From Bordetella flabilis (GTDB lineage: Bacteria; Pseudomonadota; Gammaproteobacteria; Burkholderiales; Burkholderiaceae_B): DNA of 64,000 nucleotides. The position numbers and the translations under genes were made by a program. Below, piece after piece: positions 1 through 8,369 of the stretch (position 1 is its first letter; every line of letters starts with the position of its first letter). The notes below the pieces were generated by a model. It was not told the origin of the DNA, did not search any database, and saw nothing but the letters and a program-made list of their open reading frames with translations. The stretch covers positions 2,604,001 through 2,668,000 of the forward strand of contig NZ_CP016172.1 of NCBI RefSeq assembly GCF_001676725.1, in the 5' to 3' direction.

Positions 1-177
1 GGCCAGCGCGACGTAGCCGCGGATCACGCCCGCGGCTTCGAGCGCCTTGACCCGCGCCAGGCAGGGGGAGGGCGACAGGTGGACCCGCCGCGCCAGCTCC
101 ACGTTGGTGATGCTGGCGTCCGTTTGCAGCACTTCCAGGATGCGGCGGTCGATGGCGTCTAGAGTGGGGCTTGGCAT
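1..177 (-). CDS. Lrp/AsnC-family transcriptional regulator, N-terminal part
   Basis: The reverse strand reads from an ATG at 177 to the window edge without a stop (59 codons, start MPSPTLDAIDRRILEVLQ). This is the classic beginning of an Lrp/AsnC regulator: the D-x-x-D-R-x-I-L helix followed by a winged HTH (residues about 18-50, with NVELARRVHLSPSPCLARV). The effector-binding RAM domain lies outside the window. Such proteins sense amino acids and usually control a neighbouring transporter or catabolic gene. The regulated gene is probably beyond the left edge or the Liv operon on its right. Partial, but the family call is secure. Confidence 0.85.
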   Translation of the reverse strand, partial: MPSPTLDAIDRRILEVLQTDASITNVELARRVHLSPSPCLARVKALEAAGVIRGYVALA

Positions 178-261
178 AGGGGTTCCGCACGGCGGGTGTG
201 CCGCCGATTCTGATTCTATGCGTAAGCTACCACTTATTAATCAAGGTTTCCGCGGCGGCGA

Positions 262-285
262 CGCACCGGGATAAGGCCCGGTGCG
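262..285. terminator. Perfect 9-bp hairpin downstream of the lactonase-like gene
   Basis: CGCACCGGG at 262-270 pairs with CCCGGTGCG at 277-285 around a 6-nt loop. It lies 60 bp past the stop of the leftward gene ending at 345, so it could end the long Liv operon. No T-run follows on either strand, so the terminator role is inferred. Confidence 0.45.
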
Positions 286-297
286 GGCGGTCTCCCC

Positions 298-375
298 GAT
301 GACGCCCAGGTCCCGGGCGCCTCATGACGCACCGCCGATGACGCTCAGCTCCCGGGCGCCTCATGAAGCACCGCG
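298..375. repeat. 39-bp tandem duplication across the end of the lactonase-like gene
   Basis: Units at 298-336 and 337-375 match except for a few substitutions. The right-hand unit contains the last codons and the TGA stop (345-347) of the leftward gene ending at 345, and the left-hand unit is a diverged copy in the 3' flank. It looks like a local duplication by slippage at the gene end. Confidence 0.75.
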
Positions 376-1166
376 ATATCGGCGCAGCCATCCAGCAGCG
401 GATAGCGGCGCAGCACCAGCGGGTCGTGGCCGGGCACGATGTGGTCCGGGCTTTGCGCCGCGACCCGCAGGCGTGCGTAGCCGGCCAGCATGTCGGCGGT
501 GTTGTAGACGATGGGAAAGGGCCGCTCCGTGTGCAGGTTCTCGTAGTAGTGGCTGGCGTCGGAAGCCAGCACGACCCAGCCGCACCGGGTGTGCACGCGC
601 ACCGCCTGCAGGCCGCGCGTATGGCCGCCGATCTTGAGCAATTCCACGCCGGGCAGCAGCACGCTGTCGCCATCGTGGAATTGCACCCGGTCCTCGTACA
701 CGCGGCGCACCAGCGTCACCACGTCCTCGACTTCGTAGGCGTGCCGCAAGGGCTCGTGGCACATGCACCGGCCGGTGGCATAGCCCACTTCGTCATCCTG
801 GATATGGAAGCGCGCGCGCGGCAATCGGTCCAGGTTCCCCGCATGGTCGTAGTGCAAATGGGTCAACACCACATGCTGCACGTCCTGGGGCTGGACGCCC
901 AGGCGGGCCAGGGCCTCGATCGGGCAGCCGAGCAGATCGCGGCGGCGGCGCGCGGCGGTGGCGGCGCTGAAGCCGGTATCGACAAGCACCACCGCGCCAG
1001 GCGCGCGCACCAGCCAGACAAAGAAGTCCATGGGCATGGCCCCGTCGTGCGGGTCCCCGCCCAGAAAGTTGTCGCGCCGTTGCCGCGCCATGTGGGCGTA
1101 GCGCAACGCATAGACTTCGTATTCGGGCAGGCAGGCGTCCGAGCGGACGAGATGGTTCATGCTCAC
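345..1166 (-). CDS. MBL-fold metallohydrolase, N-acyl-homoserine-lactonase-like
   Basis: 273 residues with the full metallo-beta-lactamase zinc site: HLHYDH at 103-108, GGH182, ASD203 and PGH247. The order and spacing resemble the AiiA/AttM group that opens lactone rings, as does the N-terminal VDTGFS segment (63-67). There is no signal peptide, so it is cytoplasmic. Its ATG overlaps the stop of livF by 4 nt (ATGA), making it the last gene of the eight-gene leftward operon. In a catabolic context the substrate is more likely a pathway lactone or thioester than a quorum signal; that part is inference. Fold and metal site are secure. Confidence 0.85.
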   Translation of the reverse strand: MSMNHLVRSDACLPEYEVYALRYAHMARQRRDNFLGGDPHDGAMPMDFFVWLVRAPGAVVLVDTGFSAATAARRRRDLLGCPIEALARLGVQPQDVQHVVLTHLHYDHAGNLDRLPRARFHIQDDEVGYATGRCMCHEPLRHAYEVEDVVTLVRRVYEDRVQFHDGDSVLLPGVELLKIGGHTRGLQAVRVHTRCGWVVLASDASHYYENLHTERPFPIVYNTADMLAGYARLRVAAQSPDHIVPGHDPLVLRRYPLLDGCADIAVLHEAPGS

Positions 1167-1876
1167 ATCCCCAGGTAGGCTTGCTGGATGAAGGGGTCGA
1201 CCAGCAAGTCGCTGCCCTTGCCGGCGCGCACGATCTCGCCATGCTCCAGCGCATAGGCCTGGTGCGCCAGGCGCAACGCCAGGCGCGCATTCTGTTCCAC
1301 CAGGATGATGGACAACCCCGTTTCCGCATTGATGCGCTGGATGGCGCCGGCGATCTCGGCAACGATCTTCGGCGCGATGCCCAGGGACGGCTCGTCCAGC
1401 ATGAGCAGGCGGGGCTGCGCCATCAGCGCGCGGCCGATGGCCACCATCTGCTGCTCGCCGCCCGACAAGGAGCCGGCCAACTGGTGGCGGCGTTCGCGCA
1501 CGCGCGGAAACAGCGCATAGACTTCCTCCAGCCGCCGGCGCGTGCGCTCGCCGCCGCGTACCGCGTGGGCGCCGGCAAGCAGGTTGTCGAGCACGCTCAT
1601 GCGGCCGAACAGGCGCCGGCCTTCGGGCGACAGCGCCACGCCGGCCGACACGCGCGCCGCGATGCCGGTGCGGGTGATGTCCTTGCCGTCCAGGCGGATA
1701 GTGCCGCGCGCGGCGCCGGCCATGCCCATGATCGCCTTGAGCATCGAACTTTTGCCGGCGCCGTTGGCGCCTACCAGTGCGACGATATGCCCGGACTCCA
1801 CGGCGAAATGCGCGCCTCGCACGGCTTCCAGCGGCCCATAGCGGACGCTGAGGTCCTGTACCTCAAGCATGGGCAT
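1163..1876 (-). CDS. livF: Branched-chain/aromatic-type ABC importer ATPase LivF
   Basis: 237 residues. Walker A GANGAGKS is at 36-43, the LSGGEQQ signature near 140 and the Walker B LLMLDEPSLG near 163; the C-terminus ends AYLGM as is usual for LivF. It is one of two cytoplasmic ATPases that drive a Liv/HAAT-family importer. The gene overlaps livG by 14 nt and the following MBL gene by 4 nt, so it is translationally coupled. An internal ATG two codons on (MLEVQ) is an equally good start. The real substrate cannot be read from the ATPase; the flanking hydrolases suggest an aromatic or ester compound rather than leucine. Confidence 0.93.
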   Translation of the reverse strand: MPMLEVQDLSVRYGPLEAVRGAHFAVESGHIVALVGANGAGKSSMLKAIMGMAGAARGTIRLDGKDITRTGIAARVSAGVALSPEGRRLFGRMSVLDNLLAGAHAVRGGERTRRRLEEVYALFPRVRERRHQLAGSLSGGEQQMVAIGRALMAQPRLLMLDEPSLGIAPKIVAEIAGAIQRINAETGLSIILVEQNARLALRLAHQAYALEHGEIVRAGKGSDLLVDPFIQQAYLGM

Positions 1877-2654
1877 AGTCGGGAGCTCCCAGATAGGCTT
1901 CGATCACGGCGGGGTTCTCGCGCACCTGGGCGGGCGTGCCTTCGGCGATCTTTTCGCCCTGCACCAGCACCACGATGCGATGGCACAGGTCCATTACCAG
2001 CGCCATGTGGTGTTCCACCAGCAGCAGCGTCAAGCCATGCTCGGATTGAAGCCGGCGCAACAGGCGGCCGAGTTCATTGCACTCTTCGTGGTTCAGGCCG
2101 GCGGCCGGCTCGTCGAGCAGCAGCATGCGCGGCCGGGCGGCCAGCGCCACGGCGATACCCAGTTTCTTCTGCAGGCCGTAGGCCAGCGAACCGGCGGCCG
2201 CATCGCGCCAGGGCCGCAGATCCAGCATGTCCAGGATGGCGTCGATCTCCGCGGGCACCTCGCTGGAGTCGAGCAGGTGCTCCGTGCGCCCGGTCAGGCG
2301 GCGCAGGGCGCTTTGCCGGATGCGCGACAGCATGCCGCGATAGACGTTGTCCGCCACCGACGATTGCGCGTAGGTCGCGGTCGACTGGAAGGTGCGCGCC
2401 AGGCCCGCCGCCACGCTGCGGCTCGACGGCCCCTTCGTCAGGTCCGTGCCGGCGAAGCGCACTTCGCCCGACGTCGCCGGCATGGCGCCGCTGATGACGT
2501 TGAAGGCGGTGGTCTTGCCGGCGCCGTTGGGTCCGATCAGGCCCACGATATCGCCCTGCGACACGGAGAAGCTCAGGTCGCGCAATGCGGCGAGCCCGCC
2601 GAAACTGCGCGACAGCGCTCGCACCTCCAGCAGCGGGGAGGAGGAAGGAATCAT
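1863..2654 (-). CDS. livG: Branched-chain/aromatic-type ABC importer ATPase LivG
   Basis: 263 residues from the ATG at 2654, chosen because it overlaps the livM stop by 4 nt and begins the conserved LLEVRALSRSFGGL. Walker A GPNGAGKT is at 41-48, Walker B LLLDEPAAGLN lies in the second half, and the C-terminus has the LivG-type VIEAYLG. The ABC signature is unusual, reading LAYGLQKKLGIA where the family normally has L-S-Y-G-x-Q-R/K-x-L-E-I-A. The open frame extends upstream to 3584 but that part is antisense-like shadow over livM. Partner of LivF and the LivH/LivM permeases. Confidence 0.92.
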   Translation of the reverse strand: MIPSSSPLLEVRALSRSFGGLAALRDLSFSVSQGDIVGLIGPNGAGKTTAFNVISGAMPATSGEVRFAGTDLTKGPSSRSVAAGLARTFQSTATYAQSSVADNVYRGMLSRIRQSALRRLTGRTEHLLDSSEVPAEIDAILDMLDLRPWRDAAAGSLAYGLQKKLGIAVALAARPRMLLLDEPAAGLNHEECNELGRLLRRLQSEHGLTLLLVEHHMALVMDLCHRIVVLVQGEKIAEGTPAQVRENPAVIEAYLGAPDYAHA

Positions 2655-3631
2655 GGATGCTCCCGGTTGCGCAAGCCGCCTGGCGCGCCACGCAGCCCGG
2701 CGAGGCCGCGCGGCATGAAGCGCAGGATGAGAATCAGCGCCGCGCCATAGAAGATGTGCTGCGTCTGGACCGCGCCACGGAACAGTTCCGGCAGCGGCGT
2801 CAACACCAGCGCGCCGATGCATGGACCCCAGATCGATTGCCGGCCGCCGATGACCAGCATGATGATGAAGCCGATCGATACGCCGGTATTGAAGGACTCG
2901 GGCGATACATAGCCCACATAGCTGGCCTGCAGCGTGCCGCCCAGGCCGGCGAGGGCGCAGCCGCCGATGAAGGCGAGCAACTGGATGCGGTGTACGTTCA
3001 ATCCCGTGGATTCGGCCAGTTGCGGATTGTCCGCCACCGCATCGATGGCGTGGCCCAGCGGTTGGCGGAACAGCAGCCACAGCAGCGCCAGCGAGCCGGC
3101 CGCGACGGCCAGCGCCAGGCCGTAGGCGCTGGCGCGGGTGTCGAACGCGAAGCCGAAGAACTGCGCGGCGGGAATCGCCGCCAGGCCGTTGGCCCCACCG
3201 GTCAGGCCGGCCCAGTCCAGCAGCGCCAGCCGCGCGAGCTCGCCGAACGCGAAGGTGACCAGCACGAAGTACACGCCCTTGAGCCGCAGGACCACCCAGC
3301 CCAGCAGGCCGGCCACCAGCGCCGCGGCGGCGACGCCCAGCAGCATGCCGACGCCGAACGGCAGTCCAAGCTCGCGCTGCGCAAGCACGGCCACGTAGGC
3401 GCCGATGGCCACGAAGGCAGCGTGGCCCAGCGAGAGCTGTCCGGCACGGCTGATCAGTGCCAGGCCGTTGACCACGATGACGTTCAGGCAGGCAAGCACG
3501 GCGAGGTGCAGTACGAAGGGGCCGGAGAACCAGGGCACAACGACGATCGCGGCCAGCAGGATGGCGGCGCACCGGGGCCACCATGCGCCGCCGCGCAAGG
3601 CCGCTGCGGAAACGGCGGATGCGTTCATCAT
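2651..3631 (-). CDS. livM: Branched-chain/aromatic-type ABC importer permease LivM
   Basis: 326 residues, strongly hydrophobic, with about nine to ten membrane segments. It carries the LivM-type motif LALISRAGQLSLGHAAF near residue 60 and the YNTGVSI/GGRQSIWGP region near 245-265, where the permease contacts the ATPases. It overlaps livH (ATGA) upstream and livG downstream. Forms the inner-membrane channel with LivH. Nothing is missing relative to the family's normal length. Confidence 0.92.
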   Translation of the reverse strand: MMNASAVSAAALRGGAWWPRCAAILLAAIVVVPWFSGPFVLHLAVLACLNVIVVNGLALISRAGQLSLGHAAFVAIGAYVAVLAQRELGLPFGVGMLLGVAAAALVAGLLGWVVLRLKGVYFVLVTFAFGELARLALLDWAGLTGGANGLAAIPAAQFFGFAFDTRASAYGLALAVAAGSLALLWLLFRQPLGHAIDAVADNPQLAESTGLNVHRIQLLAFIGGCALAGLGGTLQASYVGYVSPESFNTGVSIGFIIMLVIGGRQSIWGPCIGALVLTPLPELFRGAVQTQHIFYGAALILILRFMPRGLAGLRGAPGGLRNREHP

Positions 3632-4497
3632 GCTTCTCCTCGGCCGAGCAGGCCCTTGGGCCGCACCACCAGCATGGCGATCACCAACACGAATATCAGC
3701 ATGTCCGCGCTGCTTCCGCTCAGGAAGAGGCTGGCGTAGCTCTCCACCAGCCCCAGCGTAAGCCCCGCCACGGCCGCGCCGGGGATGCTCCCCAGGCCGC
3801 CCAGGATCACCACGATGAAGGCCTTGAGCAGCGGCGTGGCGCCGACGAATGGCGACACGGAGAACAGGGGCGCCATGAGCGCGCCGGCAACCGCCGCCAG
3901 TCCTACCCCCAGGCCGAAGCCCAGGGGATAGTAGATGCGCGAACGTATGCCCTGCACGGCCGCGATCTCGAAATCCTCGACCACCGCGCGCAGCGCCCGG
4001 CCCGCCTTGGCGTAGCGCAGGAAGCCATAGAGCAGGGCCAAAGCCAGGAGGGCGAAACCGACCACATAGGCACGGGAGGCCGGCACGACGATCTTGTCGA
4101 AGCGCACCGTTCCCCGCGCCACCGCCGGCATGGACAGGGGGTCCGGCCCGAAGAAAATCAGGGCCAGGTTCTGCAGGATCATCGCCAGGCCGATGGTGGC
4201 GATCATGCCATTGAGCTCATCGCGGCGAAACGGTTGCAGCACGCCCCATTCGAGCAGGGCGCCGCCGGCCACCGCGCCGACGAAGGTCAGCGCGACGGCA
4301 GGCAGGAAGGGCACGCCCGCCTTGGTCGTGAAGAAGTACGCCGCGAAAGCGCCCAGCATGTAGAACTCGCCGTGCGCGAAGTTCACCATGCGCATGACGC
4401 CGAACACGAGCGTGAAGCCGACGGCCATCAGCAGGTATAGCAGTCCCACGATCAACCCGTTGATCGTGGCCTGCCCGAGCAGCACGGTCCAGTCCAA
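3628..4497 (-). CDS. livH: Branched-chain/aromatic-type ABC importer permease LivH
   Basis: 289 residues with about eight membrane helices. The N-terminal GLLYLLMAVGFTLVFGVMRM and VNFAHGEFYMLGA (residues about 38-50) are hallmark LivH sequences, and the coupling region VILGGLGSIPGAAVAG lies near 225. It follows the binding-protein gene by 19 bp and overlaps livM by 4 nt. Inner-membrane permease of the importer at 1.2-5.7 kb. Confidence 0.93.
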   Translation of the reverse strand: MDWTVLLGQATINGLIVGLLYLLMAVGFTLVFGVMRMVNFAHGEFYMLGAFAAYFFTTKAGVPFLPAVALTFVGAVAGGALLEWGVLQPFRRDELNGMIATIGLAMILQNLALIFFGPDPLSMPAVARGTVRFDKIVVPASRAYVVGFALLALALLYGFLRYAKAGRALRAVVEDFEIAAVQGIRSRIYYPLGFGLGVGLAAVAGALMAPLFSVSPFVGATPLLKAFIVVILGGLGSIPGAAVAGLTLGLVESYASLFLSGSSADMLIFVLVIAMLVVRPKGLLGRGEA

Positions 4498-4516
4498 GGT
4501 GTTCTCCCGACCGCGA

Positions 4517-5692
4517 TCAGCGGCAGCCCTCGACGGTGCACCGCGCCCGGATGACTTCCTTGCCGTCCTTGACCTCGGCCACGTAGAAGGGCGCGTTCAG
4601 TTGGTGGTCGATCCCGTACACAGCCTTGCCTGTCCAGTCGAGCTTGCCCAGCGCGCCGGGAAAGTCGTGCAGCTTCTCCAGTTCAACGCGTACGCGTTCG
4701 GTATCTTCGACGGTGCCGGCGCGCCGCATGGCTTCGAACAGCATGTTCGTGCCGTCATAAAAGGCGGGGCTGAAGCCATTCATGGCCGTCTTGTACTTCG
4801 CGGCATAGCGCTGCGCATAGGCCTGGATCGACGGCAGCGTCGGATCGATGGGCGTATGGACGAACATGCCGTCGGTCGCCTGCGCGCCGGCGACGTTGAC
4901 GATCTCCTGCGTGGCCGGACCGCCGGTACGCACGATCCTGCCCTCGAAGCCGAGTTCGCGCGCCTGCTTGACGATCAGTCCCGCCGTCGTGGGGGAATTG
5001 CCGTCCAGTTCGATACCGTCGATGCCGCGCGCCATCATGCGTGTGAGCAAGGGCACGAAGTCCACGCGATCGCGTTCGAAGAACTCCTTGGCGGAAAGCT
5101 TGGCGCCCGCCTTCTTGTAGGCGCTTTCCAGGTCCTGGGCGATCTGCTGGCCCGTCTCGTCGTTCGGGAACAGCGCGCCCACGTTCTTCAGCCCCTGCGT
5201 CTTTACCAGCCAGTCGATCTGTGGCTGCGACACTTCCGCCGTAGTGACGTTGGGCCGGAAGGTGTAGGGCTTTTCCGGGCCGAGGGCCTTGGCCGTGAAC
5301 CCCAGGGTCATGACGATGACCTTGTTCTTTTCGGTGGTCGGCTGGATGGCCAGGACGGGCGCCGACCCCACCGGTCCGATGATGTAGCGGACCTTGTCCT
5401 CGAACACCAGCCGGTTCGCCACGGTCACGGCCTCGTTGGCCTGGTATTTGTCATCGTAGGCAATGACGTTGACCTTGTACGTCTTGCCGCCGACCTTCAG
5501 GCCGCCGGCTTCATTGACCTGGTCGGCCGCGATCTCGGCCGCATTCTTCATGCCCTGGCCCCAGGCCGCGCCGGCGCCGGACAGCGTGACGAGCGCGCCG
5601 ATGGTCAGGGTGTCGGTGGCCTGGGCGTGCGCGGTGGCGGTGCAGGCGGCGCCGAGAGCCAGCAGCAAGGTGGCGGTAGTGTGGGTTTTCAT
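4517..5692 (-). CDS. Periplasmic substrate-binding protein of the first Liv-type importer
   Basis: 391 residues from the ATG at 5692. A signal peptide (residues 1 to about 22, ending TAHA) precedes TLTIGALVTLSGAGAAWG, the typical start of a type I periplasmic binding protein of the LivK/HAAT family. The upstream extension of the frame to 6091 is shadow of the hydrolase gene. It captures the substrate in the periplasm and delivers it to LivH/LivM. Its position between a hydrolase gene (35 bp upstream) and livH, rather than alone with a separate promoter, ties the imported compound to that hydrolase. Confidence 0.92.
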   Translation of the reverse strand: MKTHTTATLLLALGAACTATAHAQATDTLTIGALVTLSGAGAAWGQGMKNAAEIAADQVNEAGGLKVGGKTYKVNVIAYDDKYQANEAVTVANRLVFEDKVRYIIGPVGSAPVLAIQPTTEKNKVIVMTLGFTAKALGPEKPYTFRPNVTTAEVSQPQIDWLVKTQGLKNVGALFPNDETGQQIAQDLESAYKKAGAKLSAKEFFERDRVDFVPLLTRMMARGIDGIELDGNSPTTAGLIVKQARELGFEGRIVRTGGPATQEIVNVAGAQATDGMFVHTPIDPTLPSIQAYAQRYAAKYKTAMNGFSPAFYDGTNMLFEAMRRAGTVEDTERVRVELEKLHDFPGALGKLDWTGKAVYGIDHQLNAPFYVAEVKDGKEVIRARCTVEGCR

Positions 5693-5727
5693 GATCGTCT
5701 CCGGGGTTGTTGGTCTTGCGCGGGGCG

Positions 5728-6576
5728 TCAGCGCGCCGCGATCTCGTCGAGAACGGGCAGCAGGTATCGGCGGAATTGCGCCGGGTTTTCGCTCATGGGA
5801 AAGTGCCCGACCTCGCGCATGATGGTGGCCTGCGCGCCCGGAATGGCGCGGGCCGTGCGCAAGGTGTCGTCCGGGCTGCATGAGAAGTCGTACTCGCCTG
5901 TGAGCAGGTATAGCGGGCAGGCGGCGGTATCGATGCCGCCGAGACGACCGCGCAGGTCGCTGTCCTGACGATAGAAGTAGAGGTCGCCGCGGAATACGCC
6001 CGGACCGCTCTGCATGTACTGCCACAGGGTCTCGTCGCGGTACCGCGCCGGCGATTGCGGCGCGACCAGCCCCGAGACCAGCGCGGCGCATACCTCCCCG
6101 CCATGCACGTCGCCACGATGCAGCCAGGCGGTGTCATACCAGGGTTCCTGGTAGTCGGCCGCCTCGACGCCGATCAGGGCGCGAAAGCGCGCACCGTGCT
6201 CGTGGGCCAGTTGCAGCACGATGCGCCCGCCTATGGAGCAGCCTATCAAGGCGGGCCGGTCCAGGTTCAAGGCGGCGCAGAACGACATCACCGTATCCAC
6301 GTACAAGCCGGTGGTCAGGCGGTATTCCTCGCCGTAGGCGCCGTCAGGCGGATAGGACTTGCCGTGCCACGGCATGTCGAAGGCCAGCACACGGTAGCGG
6401 GACGTGATGGCGTCGTCGCACATCATGTGGCGATACTGCCGGCCGTCCGCGCCGGCGGTGTGCAGGCAGACCAACGGGATGCCGGCGCCGGCCTCCTCGA
6501 AATAGACACGGCATGGCTTGCCCTGGATGTCGATCCGCGCATAGCGACCGACGATGGGTTCGATGGGCGTGTTCAT
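5728..6576 (-). CDS. Alpha/beta-hydrolase (carboxylesterase or meta-cleavage hydrolase type)
   Basis: 282 residues. The nucleophile elbow is GCSIG with Ser114, the acid is probably Asp230 (LTGEYD) and the base His258 (EVGHFP); the LHTAG stretch at 39-43 forms the oxyanion side. No signal peptide, so it works in the cytoplasm. The start at 6576 overlaps the preceding gene's stop by 4 nt. Placed directly before the binding-protein gene, it probably hydrolyses the imported compound or a ring-cleavage product of it. The exact substrate is not readable from sequence. Confidence 0.88.
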   Translation of the reverse strand: MNTPIEPIVGRYARIDIQGKPCRVYFEEAGAGIPLVCLHTAGADGRQYRHMMCDDAITSRYRVLAFDMPWHGKSYPPDGAYGEEYRLTTGLYVDTVMSFCAALNLDRPALIGCSIGGRIVLQLAHEHGARFRALIGVEAADYQEPWYDTAWLHRGDVHGGEVCAALVSGLVAPQSPARYRDETLWQYMQSGPGVFRGDLYFYRQDSDLRGRLGGIDTAACPLYLLTGEYDFSCSPDDTLRTARAIPGAQATIMREVGHFPMSENPAQFRRYLLPVLDEIAAR

Positions 6577-6971
6577 GCGTGGCTCCCCGGCGTGCCGGCG
6601 GCCCTGGGGCAGGCGAGCAGGTCCTTGACGAACTGCAGGTGCGCCATCAGGCCTTGCAGGCGTCCCTCGATGGCGAATTCGCCCAGCTTGGCAAGCGCGA
6701 ATATGTCGTGCCAGCCCGGCGCCGGCGGGGCTTCCCAGAGCGCCTGCCATCCGCGCGCGCTGCCGCGTACGGCATAGTCCCAGGATGGCAGCGGTGCGCG
6801 CGGCGCGGCGATGGAACACACCGCGCCGTCGCGGACCTTGACGATCACCGGCGCACTGCCGAACTGCACGAGGATGTCGGCGTCCACGGCCCGCGCGCGG
6901 GCGAATCCGGTGGCGCAGGCGGTGAAACGGCGGACGAGATCCTCGTCCGGCTGGATGGATGGGTCGTGCAT
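6573..6971 (-). CDS. Small SCP2-like/hypothetical protein, first gene of the Liv operon
   Basis: 132 residues, cytoplasmic, no recognised catalytic motif. The pattern of an N-terminal helix, DADILVQFG..PVIVKVRDGAV and a C-terminal helix after FALAKLGEFAIEGRL resembles the small sterol-carrier (SCP2) fold that binds acyl or hydrophobic ligands; I hold this loosely. It is translationally coupled (ATGA) to the hydrolase, so it probably serves the same substrate. It is the first gene after the operator pair at 7046-7083 and so marks the start of the operon. Confidence 0.7.
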   Translation of the reverse strand: MHDPSIQPDEDLVRRFTACATGFARARAVDADILVQFGSAPVIVKVRDGAVCSIAAPRAPLPSWDYAVRGSARGWQALWEAPPAPGWHDIFALAKLGEFAIEGRLQGLMAHLQFVKDLLACPRAAGTPGSHA

Positions 6972-7045
6972 GTCTCCTGCCTCGTCGCGTCCGCCGGGCG
7001 CCTGGTTGCGCGCCCGGCGGCTGGGTGTGGGACGGCTTATTGCTT

Positions 7046-7083
7046 ATTCTGTCAAACAGAATGGCTATTCTTTTGTAGAGAAC
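7046..7083. promoter_or_regulatory. Two in-phase 17-bp IclR-type operators
   Basis: Site 1 (7046-7062) is ATTCTGTCAAACAGAAT, a perfect 7-3-7 palindrome. Site 2 (7067-7083) is ATTCTTTTGTAGAGAAC, sharing TTCT-N7-AGAA. Their starts are 21 bp apart, two helical turns, so dimers would bind the same face. They lie 75 bp before the eight-gene leftward operon and resemble sites bound by IclR proteins. Site 1 also contains TTGACA on the reverse strand (7055-7050), but no good -10 follows at 17 bp. Confidence 0.6.
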
Positions 7084-7202
7084 ATTCTAGGGGCTGTCAG
7101 CGCGATGTCAACAAGGGCTTGTCCGGGGCCGTCGCGCAGTGCCCCTGGGGCGTGCGCGGGCTTTGTGCCTGCCCTGGCTGCCGCGCCAACGCCGCGCCAC
7201 GG

Positions 7203-8171
7203 TCAGTCCGATGCCTTCGCGCCCGACGCCTGCACGGCCTTGCCCCACTTGCTTTCTTCGGCGCGCATGAAATCGGCGAACTGCGCCGGCGTGCTGTTGA
7301 CGACTTCGCCGCCCAGGTCCTCGATGCGCTTGCGCATGTCGGGCGTGGCGACGATTTTCGATACGTCGCCGTAGATGCGCTGGGCGAGCTCCGGCTTCAT
7401 GCTGGCGGGGGCCAGCAGGCCGAACCAGGTGGCCGCTTCGAATCCGGGCATGCCGGCTTCGGCGAAAGTGGGCACCGAGGACAGCGCGGATACGCGCTTG
7501 TCGTTGGCCACGGCCAGCGCGCGCAGCTTTCCGGATTCGATCAGCGGCAACGCCGACGTAATGGTGGCGAGCATCATCTGGACCTGGCCGCCGACCAGGT
7601 CGGTGAAGGCGGGGGCGTCGCCGCGATAGGGCACATGCGTAATCCCGGATCCCGTCGCGATCTTGAACAGTTCACCGCTCAGGTGCTGCGCCGTCCCCGT
7701 GCCGGGCGAGGCGAAGTTCACGCTGGCCCCGTCCTTCTTCAGATAGGCAAGGAATTCCTTCAGGTTTTGCGCCGGAATGGCGGGGTTGACGACCAGCACC
7801 AGGGGCACCTTGGTGACCAGGGTGATGGGCGTGAAGTCCTTCATCGGGTCGTAGGGCAGCTTGGAATACAAGTGGCCGCTGATGGTGTGCGCGGACGTCG
7901 TCATGAAAAGCGTGTAGCCGTCGCCCTGGGCGCGCGCGACGTAGCTGGCCGCGATGGTGGTCCCCGCGCCGGCGCGGTTCTCGACGATGACCGACTGCTT
8001 CCATGCAACGCCGAGCTTCTCGGCTACCGCACGCGCGACGACGTCGGTCGCCCCGCCGGCGGGATATGGGACGACCATCGTCACCGGTTTGGCGGGGTAG
8101 GTGTCGGCCTGCGCCGTGCCGGTCAACAGCGCCATGGCCAACAGGCCGGCGCGTATCCAGGATGAATGCAT
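7203..8171 (-). CDS. Bug-family tripartite tricarboxylate receptor (periplasmic binding protein)
   Basis: 322 residues with a signal peptide ending about residue 22 (GTAQA). Mature start TYPAKPVTMVVPYPAGGATD is the Bug/TctC signature, followed by VIVENRAGAGTT and the QMMLATI..P loop typical of the family. The start at 8171 has a strong GAGGAGA ribosome site. Bug receptors capture organic acids in the periplasm; many lack adjacent TctAB permeases, as here. It sits between the two IclR operator regions, facing away from the dehydrogenase operon, which suggests a role in sensing or binding the same substrate. Confidence 0.93.
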   Translation of the reverse strand: MHSSWIRAGLLAMALLTGTAQADTYPAKPVTMVVPYPAGGATDVVARAVAEKLGVAWKQSVIVENRAGAGTTIAASYVARAQGDGYTLFMTTSAHTISGHLYSKLPYDPMKDFTPITLVTKVPLVLVVNPAIPAQNLKEFLAYLKKDGASVNFASPGTGTAQHLSGELFKIATGSGITHVPYRGDAPAFTDLVGGQVQMMLATITSALPLIESGKLRALAVANDKRVSALSSVPTFAEAGMPGFEAATWFGLLAPASMKPELAQRIYGDVSKIVATPDMRKRIEDLGGEVVNSTPAQFADFMRAEESKWGKAVQASGAKASD

Positions 8172-8245
8172 GACTTGGTCTCCTCGAACCTTCGATAAGG
8201 GGTGTTTGTTGGAACGTTTCTGTCTTGCGGTGCCGCGTGCAGTGT

Positions 8246-8271
8246 GTTCTTATAGACAGAACGATCATTCT
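8246..8271. promoter_or_regulatory. IclR-type operator plus in-phase half-site
   Basis: GTTCTTATAGACAGAAC (8246-8262) matches the TTCT-N7-AGAA frame of the pair at 7046-7083. A half-site ATTCT starts exactly 21 bp later (8267-8271), reproducing the spacing of the other pair. It lies in the divergent region between the Bug gene and the ALDH-IclR operon, about 108 bp before the ALDH start, and is probably the autoregulatory site of the IclR protein encoded at 10841-11557. Confidence 0.55.
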
Positions 8272-8369
8272 ATTTTATATTGTGCGGCATAGAACTTGTC
8301 AACGAAAATGCGTGCCGCACGCGCTCATCCCGGGCACCGCGGCGGCTCCGCGAGAGGAAACAGACGACC

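Noticed and set aside
345-1166. Calling the MBL enzyme a quorum-quenching lactonase outright
   Set aside because: The zinc site fits, but operon context with an importer and hydrolase points to metabolism, and the family acts on many substrates.
7050-7055. TTGACA inside operator 1 as a full promoter
   Set aside because: A consensus -35 on the reverse strand, but the bases 17 bp further (TCCCAC) are not a -10.
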